Of a DNA stretch of 64,000 bases, positions 27,215 through 35,630 are shown one piece after another. How positions within the stretch are numbered: the first letter of the stretch is position 1; the number at the start of each line of letters is the position of its first letter. A program made the translations under genes and the position numbers. The notes beneath the pieces were generated by a model. That model did no database searches. It was not told where the DNA came from and worked only from the letters and a program-made list of their open reading frames with translations. This DNA comes from Oceanirhabdus sp942490885 (GTDB lineage Bacteria > Bacillota > Clostridia > Clostridiales > Clostridiaceae), in NCBI GenBank assembly GCA_942490885.1, contig CALNYT010000002.1, forward strand, positions 496,001 to 560,000, given 5' to 3'.

Positions 27215-27826
27215 TTACTTTTTCATTAATATATAATCAAAATATGCAGAAGTATATTCTTTATCATTTATTTTTCGTTTGATTACTCGCTTTTCCTTAT
27301 AGATGACTTCAAATTTTCTTAAGAGTTGTTCAATTTCAGCATCTCTATAATGGCAATAAAGTACTTCCTCATTATCTCCATTTTGTTTGAACTCTCCAGG
27401 TCCTATCTCAATGCCTGTACCATATGAATCACACTCTTCGCTTAAGAAATTCACATAACATAGTCCTCCATACTTTAATACTCTGTAAAACTCTGATAGA
27501 GCAATTGAAAAATCCTCTTTTTTCATATGGACAGATGTATTATAAGAATATAGAAAACCAAAAAAATCATTTCCATAAGGAAGCTTTTTCATATCACCAA
27601 GTGTAATATTTAAATCTGTATTATGTTTAGCACAGAATATATTTGCTTTTTCTAATTGTTCGTCAGATATTTCAATTCCATAAGTCTTATATCCAAACTC
27701 ATAAAATAAAGAAAGGGGTGGATTAGACCCACCAGCACCACAATCGAGAATAATTTTTTCAGAGGAATTGGTAGTACAATATTTCAAAAAGTTATATAAT
27801 GGGAAAGCATTTATAAGATTGTGCAT
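27215..27826 (-). CDS. Class I SAM-dependent methyltransferase
   Basis: About 203 aa. Motif I is ILDCGAGGSNPPLSLF, with the acidic motif II at YGIEISDEQLEKA, motif III at LGDMKKLPYGND and a post-motif FYRVLKYGGLCYVNF, as in UbiE/Methyltransf_11 enzymes. ATG 27826 lies 11 nt after AAGGAG; GTG 27838 has no spacing. It is paralogous to the next gene upstream (DCGAGG, SYNTSVHMKKE versus SYNSIFHMKKE), so the pair arose by tandem duplication. The substrate is unknown. Confidence 0.9.
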   Translation of the reverse strand: MHNLINAFPLYNFLKYCTTNSSEKIILDCGAGGSNPPLSLFYEFGYKTYGIEISDEQLEKANIFCAKHNTDLNITLGDMKKLPYGNDFFGFLYSYNTSVHMKKEDFSIALSEFYRVLKYGGLCYVNFLSEECDSYGTGIEIGPGEFKQNGDNEEVLYCHYRDAEIEQLLRKFEVIYKEKRVIKRKINDKEYTSAYFDYILMKK

Positions 27827-27895
27827 GTCTATACTCACTCCTTTTAATAACTAGTATAATTAGAAATTTTGACTATTTGATTTTTATATGGGTAT

Positions 27896-28516
27896 TTATT
27901 TCTTCTCAATTATATAATCTATGAAGCCCAAAGTAACCTTAGCACCATCTTGTTTAAAACCATTTCTAATTCTGTTCTCTTTAAAAATAACCTCAAAGCC
28001 TTCAAAAAATCCATTCTCTTCAGCCTCATTAACATCGAAGTAACTATGCAAAACATTCTCTCCATATTCAAATTGAAGATATTCACCTTCTCCTACATTT
28101 ATGCCTTGAGTTGCTCTCTCATCATTACATGAAGGAAAATTTATAAATGCATATCCTCCTTTTGTTAATACACGATGTAGTTCTTTTAAGGATTGTTTTA
28201 TTTCTTCTTTCTTCATATGAAAAATTGAGTTGTAAGAATATGCATAACTGAATTCTTCATCTTTGAAAGGAAGGTTAAGCATATTACCTTCTATAATATT
28301 GAGATTAAGATTATGTTTTTTCTGAAATTCAGCAGCTTGTTCCAGAGCTTTTTCACTGCAATCTACACCATGAGTCTCATAACCGTGATTTTTGAATATA
28401 CCAAGTGGTGGACAGTTACCACCAGCTCCACAGTCTAGTATTTTTTTCTCTAATCCTTTACCCTCAGTGTAAAGTAGAAATGTGTATAACTGGGTTTGAC
28501 GATAAATTTGATTCAT
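27896..28516 (-). CDS. Class I SAM-dependent methyltransferase (paralogue)
   Basis: 206 aa with motif I ILDCGAGGNCPPLGIF, acidic GVDCSEKALEQA, EGNMLNLPFKDE and LHRVLTKGGYAFINF. It is the first gene of a two-gene minus-strand unit with its paralogue 57 bp downstream. A GGGGGG-type ribosome site precedes ATG 28516, and a TTGTTC-17-TACTAT promoter lies just upstream. The substrate is unknown. Confidence 0.9.
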   Translation of the reverse strand: MNQIYRQTQLYTFLLYTEGKGLEKKILDCGAGGNCPPLGIFKNHGYETHGVDCSEKALEQAAEFQKKHNLNLNIIEGNMLNLPFKDEEFSYAYSYNSIFHMKKEEIKQSLKELHRVLTKGGYAFINFPSCNDERATQGINVGEGEYLQFEYGENVLHSYFDVNEAEENGFFEGFEVIFKENRIRNGFKQDGAKVTLGFIDYIIEKK

Positions 28517-28547
28517 TTGTACATACCCCCCTATATAGTGTTCTTAA

Positions 28548-28576
28548 ATAGTATCATTAAACTCAGGAAAGAACAA
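28548..28576 (-). promoter_or_regulatory. Candidate sigma-A promoter for the methyltransferase pair
   Basis: Read on the minus strand: TTGTTC (28576-28571), a 17-nt spacer and TACTAT (28553-28548), about 30 bp before the start codon. Confidence 0.5.
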
Positions 28577-28579
28577 GAA

Positions 28580-28608
28580 TTGAAAAAAAATGAATTTTAT
28601 GGTATAAT
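28580..28608 (+). promoter_or_regulatory. Strong plus-strand promoter facing a terminator
   Basis: TTGAAA at 28580-28585, a 17-nt spacer and TATAAT at 28603-28608, preceded by TGG in an extended -10. No plus-strand gene follows; a terminator hairpin begins 12 bp downstream. Confidence 0.55.
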
Positions 28609-28620
28609 ACAGATATAAAG

Positions 28621-28655
28621 AGAGGAAGAATAAAAATTTATTCTTCCTCTTTTTC
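28621..28655. terminator. Intrinsic terminator hairpin
   Basis: A 14-bp perfect stem AGAGGAAGAATAAA (28621-28634) with 28637-28650, followed on the plus strand by TTTTCTTT. It may serve both strands, but the T-tract is better on the plus strand. Confidence 0.75.
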
Positions 28656-28776
28656 TTTAGTTTATAAAATTTAGCGAGTGAGGTAATTAAAATATAATAT
28701 AAAATAAAATAAGATAAAATAAAAGTGGTTGGACAAGCTTTAATTATTTGTTATAATATATAAAATCATTAATTCA

Positions 28777-29835
28777 TTAATTCATAAGAACATGTCTATT
28801 AATCTCCATAACAAGATCATTTATAGTATCATAATCAGGTTTATCAGGAAGAACGCATTCTTTCTTTGCATAGTCAAATTCTTTCTCATATTTATCAACT
28901 ATATTAAATACCTCACTGTAATCTTTAACACCGTTTTTCACACATACATAAACACCATTTCTAAGATTCATTAAAAGAGAATGGTTATTATCTCGATGGG
29001 TATGAATACCTTTGCCCTGTAATATCTCAGTACCCATTATTAGTAAGCGGACCAAGTGCATAGCGTGTTTATTAAGATGAAGATCATCTTTTTTACTATT
29101 TCTATGATTTAATTTATCATAATCTTTTATAACATTATTCATCTCAGAGTACATGCCTTTTAAATCGCGAAGAGGATATCCTTTCAAATTTATATCAATT
29201 AGAATTTCTTTATCTTCTTTTTCTTTAATTGAATTTCCAGTAGTATCATCAGATATATACAGATTGATGTTATTATCAAGTTGTACATATCTATCCTTGA
29301 ATGTTACCATCTGATTCTGGATACTCCTGAGAATATGACGTTCTTTTTCTGCTTTGGGATAATTATCTCGTGCTAAAGCATTCTGAAGTCTTCTAAGTTG
29401 AGCAGTAGCATAGCCGCCAAAGGTATTAATTGCATCTTTAGAAAGGAAAATATCAGCATTATCTCTTATGAGTTTCCCTTCAGGAGAACATAATAGAACA
29501 TGTTCATCTTTAGTACCTAGAAGTTCGATACAATTTGGATTACAGTTTGAGAGAAGTTTTATAATTTGTTTTAATGGATATATAACAGTATCTGTTTCTC
29601 TATGTTCAAATGCTTTATCTGAGCATTCTAGGGTGAGTATTTCTTTCTTAGTGTTAAGAAATATTCCTCTAATATCAACGTCACTATGTTCATTATTAGT
29701 TCCATAAGCATTGCTACCTGATAGTGTTAAGTATATTAGGTTATCTTTTAGTGATGGAGTTGTTTTTAAAAAATCGTAGTCTGTAGTATGTAAAATATCT
29801 ATAAATTTTTTTTCGGCCTTTTGTGAAAAAATCAT
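28777..29835 (-). CDS. Pol-beta-type nucleotidyltransferase (RlaP/YcgL-like)
   Basis: About 352 aa. The catalytic signature is LTLSGSNAYGTNNEHSDVDIRG: GS followed by DxD metal ligands, as in the polymerase-beta superfamily. The downstream text (CNPNCIELLG, then FGGYATAQLRRL and HAMHLVRLLIMGTEIL) matches the family that includes RNA-ligase-associated nucleotidyltransferases (RlaP). No RNA ligase gene is near. GGAGGA on the minus strand sets ATG 29835; an upstream in-frame ATG at 29859 has no ribosome site. It probably transfers a nucleotide to RNA or protein; the substrate is unknown. Confidence 0.85.
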   Translation of the reverse strand: MIFSQKAEKKFIDILHTTDYDFLKTTPSLKDNLIYLTLSGSNAYGTNNEHSDVDIRGIFLNTKKEILTLECSDKAFEHRETDTVIYPLKQIIKLLSNCNPNCIELLGTKDEHVLLCSPEGKLIRDNADIFLSKDAINTFGGYATAQLRRLQNALARDNYPKAEKERHILRSIQNQMVTFKDRYVQLDNNINLYISDDTTGNSIKEKEDKEILIDINLKGYPLRDLKGMYSEMNNVIKDYDKLNHRNSKKDDLHLNKHAMHLVRLLIMGTEILQGKGIHTHRDNNHSLLMNLRNGVYVCVKNGVKDYSEVFNIVDKYEKEFDYAKKECVLPDKPDYDTINDLVMEINRHVLMN

Positions 29836-29984
29836 AATATTCCTCCAAACTTTATTCAATATACATTCTAATTATCTAGTATAAGGTTATATGAAAAAAC
29901 TATATTTTGTCAATAAATAAAGAGATTCAATAAAGAGAATCTCTTAGAATATAATCGTACTATGGTATTACAGTGCATATTTTC

Positions 29985-30161
29985 TCAATGTTCATTTAGT
30001 ATATTTGAGTGTACAATAATATTTTTTTTCGAATTTAAATCTTCAATTACTACTGAACCACTTTCCATATCTAAAGTTTTAATTAAAACTGGATTATTTT
30101 CATAAAAGACTTGTGCAGTAGGTCTCTGATTTAGTATTTGTTGCACTTCAACTGGTTCCAT
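29985..30161 (-). CDS. sspH: H-type small acid-soluble spore protein
   Basis: 58 aa. It has the SspH layout: VEVQQILNQRPTAQVFYENNPVLIKTLD, then SGSVVIEDL and IIVHSNILNE. SASP-H proteins accumulate in the forespore; their exact role in spore DNA protection is minor compared with alpha/beta SASPs. GGGAGG eight bases upstream sets ATG 30161. It is one of two H-type genes here, followed by an alpha/beta-type gene in the same orientation, and implies a spore-forming host. I see no certain sigma-G promoter. Confidence 0.88.
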   Translation of the reverse strand: MEPVEVQQILNQRPTAQVFYENNPVLIKTLDMESGSVVIEDLNSKKNIIVHSNILNEH

Positions 30162-30191
30162 ATATATACCTCCCATTTTTAAAAGATGTTG

Positions 30192-30297
30192 AAAAGCCCA
30201 ATTCATTTTAACTAGGCTCTTGAATTGCTAAAGAACATGATATATTCTGTTGCTCATTCTCCTAGTGTTTGAATTGGGACTTATAAAATTGGGCTTA
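30192..30297. repeat. Stem-loop element between the two sspH genes
   Basis: AAAAGCCCAATT at 30190-30201 pairs with AATTGGGCTTA at 30287-30297 across ~90 bp. An inner ACTAGG/CCTAGT pair lies inside. On the minus strand it follows the second sspH stop and could terminate or process the transcript. Confidence 0.5.
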
Positions 30298-30301
30298 AAC
30301 T

Positions 30302-30493
30302 TTAATGTCTATGACCCCATTTTTCATTAAGTGTTTTTACGTGTACGACTGCATCATTCTTTGTTTGCAGATTTTCAATTACTGCTTTATTAGTATCTTT
30401 ATCAAAACTTTTTATTAAAACAGGAGTATTTTTATAATAAATTTGAGCGTGAGGTTTTTCGTTTAGTAGTTGCTGTACTTCTTTTGGTTGCAT
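30302..30493 (-). CDS. sspH: H-type small acid-soluble spore protein
   Basis: 63 aa, closely similar to the neighbour at 29985 (EVQQLLNEKPHAQIYYKNTPVLIKSFD, then AVIENLQ and VVHVKTLNE). GAGGAGG precedes ATG 30493. It lies 18 bp downstream of the alpha/beta-type SASP gene, so the two probably share a forespore transcript. It ends with a short His-containing tail (WGHRH) absent from its sister. Confidence 0.88.
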   Translation of the reverse strand: MQPKEVQQLLNEKPHAQIYYKNTPVLIKSFDKDTNKAVIENLQTKNDAVVHVKTLNEKWGHRH

Positions 30494-30511
30494 AAATATA
30501 CCTCCTCATAT

Positions 30512-30748
30512 TTAGCGTTTATTAGCCATTTTTTCTTCTTGTGCTTTAATCATTCTTCTAGTCATTTCCCCACCAAGATTACCAGCGCGAGCCATTTTGC
30601 CCGCTACTTGAGATGTCATATTTCCCATATATGGGTGATCGTTTGAATTGTTACTAACTTGATTTTCTAAATGGAGTTCTTTAGCAACTTCCATCTTGAA
30701 TTTGTCTAATTCACTTTTTTTACTTGGTACAACAGGTCTATTTGTCAT
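30512..30748 (-). CDS. Alpha/beta-type small acid-soluble spore protein
   Basis: 78 aa. The conserved core is FKMEVAKELHLE, whose Glu-containing stretch fits the GPR protease cleavage region, followed by GNMTSQVAGKMARAGNLGGEMTRRMI, the DNA-binding half. Alpha/beta SASPs coat spore DNA in an A-like form and protect it from UV and heat, and are degraded at germination. AAAGGAG precedes ATG 30748. First gene of the three-gene SASP group. Confidence 0.92.
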   Translation of the reverse strand: MTNRPVVPSKKSELDKFKMEVAKELHLENQVSNNSNDHPYMGNMTSQVAGKMARAGNLGGEMTRRMIKAQEEKMANKR

Positions 30749-31180
30749 TTCAATCTCTCCTTTATATAAGGCATATTCAAAGCTTGTTCATAAGAGAGTC
30801 GAGTTCAACTATAATTTACACGTATCCAAAACACGTTGAACCGTCATGATTTTGGAACAAGTATAAATTAAGTTTCACTAAGGATTCTCTATAAATAGTT
30901 TGTGTTTTTATGAAAATTAAATACAAACAATAAATGAGTGGATATAAAGTTATTCATAAAGTATGAAAAAACTGTATTTTAATATATAGTCAAATGAGGC
31001 ATTTACGTGTGTTTAGTAAAGTATTAGAAAAAATTGCTTGAAACTTAAAAACATTTAATATACAATAGAGTAAATATTTATAATATTAAATTTTTTTTAA
31101 AAAATAACTTAGCGTTGGTGATTAACATGTTCAATACAAATAATAATATCAATAAAAATTTATCATCCTCATCATGCTGA
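30749..31180. other. Divergent intergenic region between the SASP genes and the serS leader
   Basis: About 430 bp, very AT-rich, with no ORF worth reporting. It must hold the forespore promoter of the SASP genes (minus) and the serS promoter (plus). TTGAAA near 31038 and TATACA about 15 bp later form only a weak pair. Confidence 0.4.
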
Positions 31181-31291
31181 GCACTGTGTTATGACAATTG
31201 AATTTTGTCATCGATGCAGTGCAGTTTGTGCTGCGTCGATGGGGGATTATAGAAGACCTATCGGTGTAAAACTGATAGGTCTTTATTTTTT
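31181..31291 (+). promoter_or_regulatory. serS leader: alternative hairpins followed by an intrinsic terminator
   Basis: GCACTG (31181-31186) can pair with CAGTGC (31217-31222) around a TGACAA/TTGTCA hairpin. CATCGATGCAG (31209-31219) can instead pair with CTGCGTCGATG (31231-31241); the two folds exclude each other. A 12-bp terminator stem (31254-31265 with 31271-31282) plus a T-run follows, 26 bp before the ribosome site of serS. No T-box AGTA/TGGNACC motif is visible. It looks like an attenuator; the ligand is unknown. Confidence 0.65.
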
Positions 31292-31316
31292 TAAAAAATA
31301 TAACGGAGGTAATAAG

Positions 31317-32600
31317 ATGTTAGATATCAAAAGAATTAGAAAAGAAACAGAAGCAGTAACTGAAGCGTTATTAAAGAGAATGGATGAAGTTGATTTCACA
31401 GAACTTTTTCAGTGGGACGATAGAAGAAAAGAGATAATTCTGGAAGTTGAAGAGTTAAAAGCAAAGAGAAATAAGGTGTCAAAGGAAATACCAATCCTAG
31501 CTAGAAATGGAGAGGATGTTACCTCTCTTAAGGAAGATATGAAGAAGATTGGTGAGGATATAAAAGATATGGATGGAGAGCTTAAAGACCTCCAGGATAA
31601 AATTAATTATTTCCTTGCAACGCTACCAAATATTCCAGATGATGATGTTCTTCCAGGTGGAAAAGAGAACAATGAGGTTTTAAGAGTTTGGGGAGAAATA
31701 CCTAAGTTTGATTATACAACTAAAAATCATGTTGACCTTGTTACTGATCTTAAACTTATTGATTATGAGAGAGGAGTTAAGCTTGGAGGAAATGGTTTCT
31801 GGTTATATAAAGGAGATGGCGCATTACTTGAATGGGCATTACTTAACTTTTTTGTTGAAGAGCACACTAGAGATGGATATGAATTTATATTACCACCTCA
31901 TATTCTAAATTATGAATGTGGGTTCACTGCGGGACAGTTTCCTAAATTTGATGAGGATGTATATTATGTTGAAGATCAAGAGAAGGATAACAAGAACAAG
32001 CAGTTTATACTTCCCACATCTGAAACAGCTCTTGTTAACATCCATAGAGATGAGATGATGAATGAAGAAGAGTTACCTAAGAAGTATTTTGCATATTCTC
32101 CATGCTATAGACTAGAAGCAGGAAGCCATAGAGCTGAAGAGAGAGGAATGATCAGAGGACATCAATTCAATAAAGTTGAGATGTTCCAGTTCACAACTCC
32201 GGAACAATCAGGTGAAGCAATGGAAGAATTGATAAGTAAAGCTGAAAATCTTGTTCAGAAATTAGGATTACACCACAGAGTTGTAAAACTTGCTGCAAAG
32301 GATGCAAGTGCTACTATGGCAATAACATATGACATTGAGGTTTGGATACCAAGCATGAACATATACAAAGAAGTTAGTTCTGCATCTAACTCTAAGGATT
32401 ATCAGGCAAGAAGAGGTAACATAAGATTCAAGAGAAAAGATGGAAAACAGAAAGATTTTGTACACACACTAAATGCATCTGGACTTGCAACAAGTAGATT
32501 GATACCAGCAATAGTTGAGCAGTTCCAACAAGAAGATGGAAGCGTAAAAGTTCCTGATGTTTTAAGAAAGTGGATCAATAAGGAATACTTAAGACCATAG
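31317..32600 (+). CDS. serS: Seryl-tRNA synthetase
   Basis: 427 aa, the usual length for bacterial SerRS. An N-terminal two-helix coiled coil that grips the tRNA long arm spans about residues 30-105. The class II core follows: motif 2 is FAYSPCYRLEAGSHRAEERGMIRGHQFNKVEMF and motif 3 is LNASGLATSRLIPAIVEQFQ. It charges tRNA-Ser with serine. ACGGAGG fixes ATG 31317. The reading frame is open further upstream through the leader, but that part encodes no SerRS sequence. Expression is probably attenuated by the leader. Confidence 0.97.
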   Translation: MLDIKRIRKETEAVTEALLKRMDEVDFTELFQWDDRRKEIILEVEELKAKRNKVSKEIPILARNGEDVTSLKEDMKKIGEDIKDMDGELKDLQDKINYFLATLPNIPDDDVLPGGKENNEVLRVWGEIPKFDYTTKNHVDLVTDLKLIDYERGVKLGGNGFWLYKGDGALLEWALLNFFVEEHTRDGYEFILPPHILNYECGFTAGQFPKFDEDVYYVEDQEKDNKNKQFILPTSETALVNIHRDEMMNEEELPKKYFAYSPCYRLEAGSHRAEERGMIRGHQFNKVEMFQFTTPEQSGEAMEELISKAENLVQKLGLHHRVVKLAAKDASATMAITYDIEVWIPSMNIYKEVSSASNSKDYQARRGNIRFKRKDGKQKDFVHTLNASGLATSRLIPAIVEQFQQEDGSVKVPDVLRKWINKEYLRP

Positions 32601-32618
32601 TAAAACAAAGGACAATCT

Positions 32619-32663
32619 GGGGACGGTTCATTAATTTATTAAATAAATTAATGAACCGTCCCC
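32619..32663. repeat. REP-like palindrome, copy 6
   Basis: Core identical to the copies at 24208 and 34909, 19 bp after the serS stop. Confidence 0.95.
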
Positions 32664-32723
32664 TTGCTTGTCCTTATTTATTCTTTTGTTATAATAAATA
32701 TAGAAAAAATTAAAAAATTTTAA

Positions 32724-32750
32724 AACTTTTTCACGAAAACTTCTCTCTAA
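32724..32750 (+). promoter_or_regulatory. Candidate ECF-sigma promoter of the first sigma gene
   Basis: AACTTTTT (32724-32731) and TCTAA (32746-32750) 14 nt apart. The same pair precedes the second sigma gene, where the -35 reads TTGAAAC like ECF sigma-W-type sites. Autoregulation is inferred. Confidence 0.55.
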
Positions 32751-32774
32751 GTAGTGAAAGGAGGCATTAAAACC

Positions 32775-33278
32775 ATGGTTGAATTAGTAAAAAAAGCAAA
32801 AAATGGAGATGAAGAAAGTTTCTCCTTAATAATAAATAATGTTAAAAATAAGGCTTATAGAGTGGCTTATAAATATTTAAAAAATGAAGAGGATTCAATG
32901 GATGCAGTGTGTGAAGGGGTAGTGATAGCATTCAAGAATATTCATTTATTGAAGAAACCTGAGTATTTCGAGACTTGGTTTACTAAAATAGTAATAAATC
33001 AATGTAATTTACAGATAAAAAATAGAAAAAAGGCTGAAAAAATTACTGAAATGCTGCAAGAGAGGATTTCTACATTTAAAGAAGATAATCATAGAGAAGA
33101 ATTGATTATAATTAAGGACAAGCTTGAAAAGATGAAGCCCCTAGATAGAAATATTATTCACATGAAGTTTCTTCTTGGGTATAAGTTTAAGGATATTGCA
33201 GAAAGACTTAAGATACCAGAGAGCACAGTAAAAACAAAAGCTTATAAAGGAATAAAAGAACTTCAAAATGAAATTTAA
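32775..33278 (+). CDS. ECF-type RNA polymerase sigma factor, copy 1
   Basis: 167 aa. Region 2 is AYRVAYKYLKNEEDSMDAVCEGVVIAFKNI, then FETWFTKIVINQC; region 4 is LDRNIIHMKFLLGYKFKDIAERLKIPESTVKTKAYKG (HTH for the -35 box). ATG 32775 follows AAAGGAGG; a GTG at 32754 lies before it. It is followed 57 bp later by its DUF4179 membrane protein, the presumed anti-sigma factor. The pair is duplicated at 35110. The activating signal is unknown. Confidence 0.93.
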   Translation: MVELVKKAKNGDEESFSLIINNVKNKAYRVAYKYLKNEEDSMDAVCEGVVIAFKNIHLLKKPEYFETWFTKIVINQCNLQIKNRKKAEKITEMLQERISTFKEDNHREELIIIKDKLEKMKPLDRNIIHMKFLLGYKFKDIAERLKIPESTVKTKAYKGIKELQNEI

Positions 33279-33335
33279 AGGAAGTTGATGAGGAACATTC
33301 TCTAAATAAAGGTAAAAAAATAAGGAGGTCTGAAA

Positions 33336-34889
33336 ATGGATAAGTTTGACAATTGTGATAAAATAAGAATACCAAAAGAATTTGATAATAGAATAGATGC
33401 TAGTTTAAAAAAAGCAAAACCAGGAAGTTATTATTATAGGAATAGGATGAAGATTACAACCTCATTAGTATTGGTTCTTGTGATGTTTATAGGAATGAAT
33501 CCCGATGTAAGGGCGTATACAAAGAATGTTATGGAATGGTTTAAATCAGATAAAAGTATAACAAAACTTAAGGAAAACAATTTTAAGGTATATGATTTAG
33601 TAACTGAAAAAGATGGTTATAAGCTATATATGAAAGATATGTACTTTGATGAGGAAACATTCAGTATGAAAATTGCTGTAGAAGATGAAAATGGAAATGC
33701 ATTTGATATACAAGAGGGGGATATCTCAGGTAACTATTTATCTACAAGATTTGGAGCAGTTAATGGAGAAAATATAAAAAATGTTGACCCTTGGTATGAT
33801 GTGGAGGGATATTGTCATCTTAGAAATGCCTTTGATAAAGATAATTTTTATTATGGTAAAGCAGAGTTAAAGTTTATAACTACTGTTTCTGATGGGAATA
33901 AGACAATAGAATTTGATAAAGTTGCTATAAAAGACGAAAATATTAGCCGTGTTAAATCTAAGGACATTGAACTTGATAAAGAATATGCATTTAATGGAGT
34001 AAAGATTTTGGTTCATGATTTAAAGATATATCCTAATAGAATGAAAGTATGGATAACTTCTAAAGATAGTGATATAGACTCTAAATTAATGTTTATGAAA
34101 GTTAAGTTATTGGACGATAATGGCAAGAGTTATGAAAGTGATAGAGAATTTTTGTGGGGAGAAAATTCTAGAGAAATTTACTTCAATGATTCAATTTATT
34201 TTGATAAGGATATAAAAATAGAAAAAATTGAGATAGATTTAGGTCATGGTGAAGTAAAAAGCATTAAAATAGTACCAAGAGAAAAAATGGATTATGGGAA
34301 AAGTGAAGAATTTAAATATAATGATAGATTATTCAAAACATACAGAGAGAAAGACAAAGAATTATTTGATTGTTGGACGTACAACCAAAGTGGTTTTATT
34401 AAAAACGGATTTTATGAAAAAGATTTGGAGTATACGTACTTAAAATTAAAATATGATGATGTAAACGAGAAGCCGTCTAAATACTATATTAAAAAATGGA
34501 CAGGTGTCTGGGAGCCAATGTATAACAACATTGATGAAGAAGTTAAAACAGTAAGAATTACAAAAAATGAAATTGAAAGACAAATAGGAATGGAGCTAGA
34601 GGAGATATTAAAATTAAATGATGATGAGTTTAAGGACTATGGCATAAAATTTAATCAATATATAAACTCTAGACTTGAAAGAAATGATAGTGAAATTAAC
34701 ATTGATGAAACAAGAAAATCCATGAAAAGATATATTGATTGTGGACAATTATTATTAGGAAAATCAAGTGATAGTAAAGACCCATTAACTTTTAGAAAAG
34801 AGACCGTGAGCACAAAGAAAGAGTGGGAATTTGGTATACTTGATGGGACAAAGATAAAAACGGAACATATTGAAATAGATTTAGATTAG
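33336..34889 (+). CDS. DUF4179 membrane protein, presumed anti-sigma factor, copy 1
   Basis: 517 aa. A short cytoplasmic N-terminus (IRIPKEFDNRIDASLKKAK) presumably binds the sigma factor. One membrane helix lies at about residues 36-55. A large extracellular part contains DUF4179 (VRAYTKNVMEWFKSD, YDLVTEKDGYKLYMKDMYFDEETFSMKIAVEDENG) and Ig-like beta-rich segments. GGAGG precedes the ATG. It probably holds the adjacent sigma factor at the membrane until an envelope signal arrives. It is strongly similar along its length to the product at 35631. Confidence 0.85.
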   Translation: MDKFDNCDKIRIPKEFDNRIDASLKKAKPGSYYYRNRMKITTSLVLVLVMFIGMNPDVRAYTKNVMEWFKSDKSITKLKENNFKVYDLVTEKDGYKLYMKDMYFDEETFSMKIAVEDENGNAFDIQEGDISGNYLSTRFGAVNGENIKNVDPWYDVEGYCHLRNAFDKDNFYYGKAELKFITTVSDGNKTIEFDKVAIKDENISRVKSKDIELDKEYAFNGVKILVHDLKIYPNRMKVWITSKDSDIDSKLMFMKVKLLDDNGKSYESDREFLWGENSREIYFNDSIYFDKDIKIEKIEIDLGHGEVKSIKIVPREKMDYGKSEEFKYNDRLFKTYREKDKELFDCWTYNQSGFIKNGFYEKDLEYTYLKLKYDDVNEKPSKYYIKKWTGVWEPMYNNIDEEVKTVRITKNEIERQIGMELEEILKLNDDEFKDYGIKFNQYINSRLERNDSEINIDETRKSMKRYIDCGQLLLGKSSDSKDPLTFRKETVSTKKEWEFGILDGTKIKTEHIEIDLD

Positions 34890-34908
34890 AAAAGGTACAA
34901 ACGCAAGC

Positions 34909-34984
34909 GGGGACGGTTCATTAATTTATTAAATAAATTAATGAACCGTCCCCCAGTTTGTCCCCCAGTTTGTCCTCAGTTTGT
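34909..34984. repeat. REP-like palindrome, copy 7, with right-hand tandem units
   Basis: The core is 34909-34954. To the right, 34953-34984 repeats AGTTTGTCCCCC-type units three times: the inverse of the GGGGACAAAC units seen left of other copies, so the flanking units belong to both arms. Confidence 0.95.
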
Positions 34985-35058
34985 CTTATTTTTCTGTTAA
35001 GATAAATATTGAATAAATAAATTATTTTAGATTTTAAGTAAATATTTAAATAGATTGA

Positions 35059-35084
35059 AACTTTTTTAAAGATATTACATCTAA
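35059..35084 (+). promoter_or_regulatory. Candidate ECF-sigma promoter of the second sigma gene
   Basis: TTGAAACTTTTTT with AACTTTTT at 35059-35066, and TCTAA at 35080-35084, 13 nt apart. It aligns with the promoter at 32724. Confidence 0.55.
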
Positions 35085-35109
35085 CATATGAAAGGAGAGT
35101 GAAACAGCC

Positions 35110-35616
35110 ATGGTTGAGTTAGTAAAAAAAGCAAGAAAAGGTGATAAGGATAGTTTTGCACTTTTAGTTGATCAGGTTAAAGAGACAGCATATAAGGTTG
35201 CTTTTACTTATCTTAAAAACAAAGAAGATAGCTTAGATGCCGTGTATGATGGAGTTGTAACTGCTTATTCCAAAATACATACTTTGAAGAATGCTGAATA
35301 TTTTGAGACATGGTTTATGAGAATAGTTATAAATTGCTGCCAGATGCAGCTGAGAGATAGAAAGAAGTGCGATAAAATTGTTCAAGTGTTGCAAGAACGA
35401 AATTCATTATATAAGGAAGAAAAATATCGAGAGGAATTAATTATACTTCATGATAGTTTAATGAGAATGAAGCCTTTGGATAGAAAAATTATACACATGA
35501 AGTTCATTCTTGGATACAAGATAAAAGATATTAGCGAAATTCTTAATATGGAAGAGAGTACAGTGAAAAATAAGATCTATAGAGGGGTTAAAAAGTTAAG
35601 AGAGGATGTTTCATAA
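35110..35616 (+). CDS. ECF-type RNA polymerase sigma factor, copy 2
   Basis: 168 aa, closely similar to the copy at 32775 (MVELVKKARKGD start; YFETWFMRIVINCC; LDRKIIHMKFILGYKIKDISEILNMEESTVKNKIYRG). Most changes are outside regions 2 and 4, so promoter recognition may still overlap. AAAGGAG precedes the ATG. It is followed 14 bp later by its anti-sigma gene. Tandem duplication of the whole sigma/anti-sigma unit. Confidence 0.93.
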   Translation: MVELVKKARKGDKDSFALLVDQVKETAYKVAFTYLKNKEDSLDAVYDGVVTAYSKIHTLKNAEYFETWFMRIVINCCQMQLRDRKKCDKIVQVLQERNSLYKEEKYREELIILHDSLMRMKPLDRKIIHMKFILGYKIKDISEILNMEESTVKNKIYRGVKKLREDVS

Positions 35617-35630
35617 AGGAGGAAATTAGA

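Noticed and set aside
31181..31291. T-box riboswitch before serS
   Set aside because: The conserved antiterminator sequence and stem I elements are not visible; only generic hairpins and a terminator are.
31708..31908. Small overlapping frame inside serS
   Set aside because: Out of frame with a certain gene and without a ribosome site or family match.
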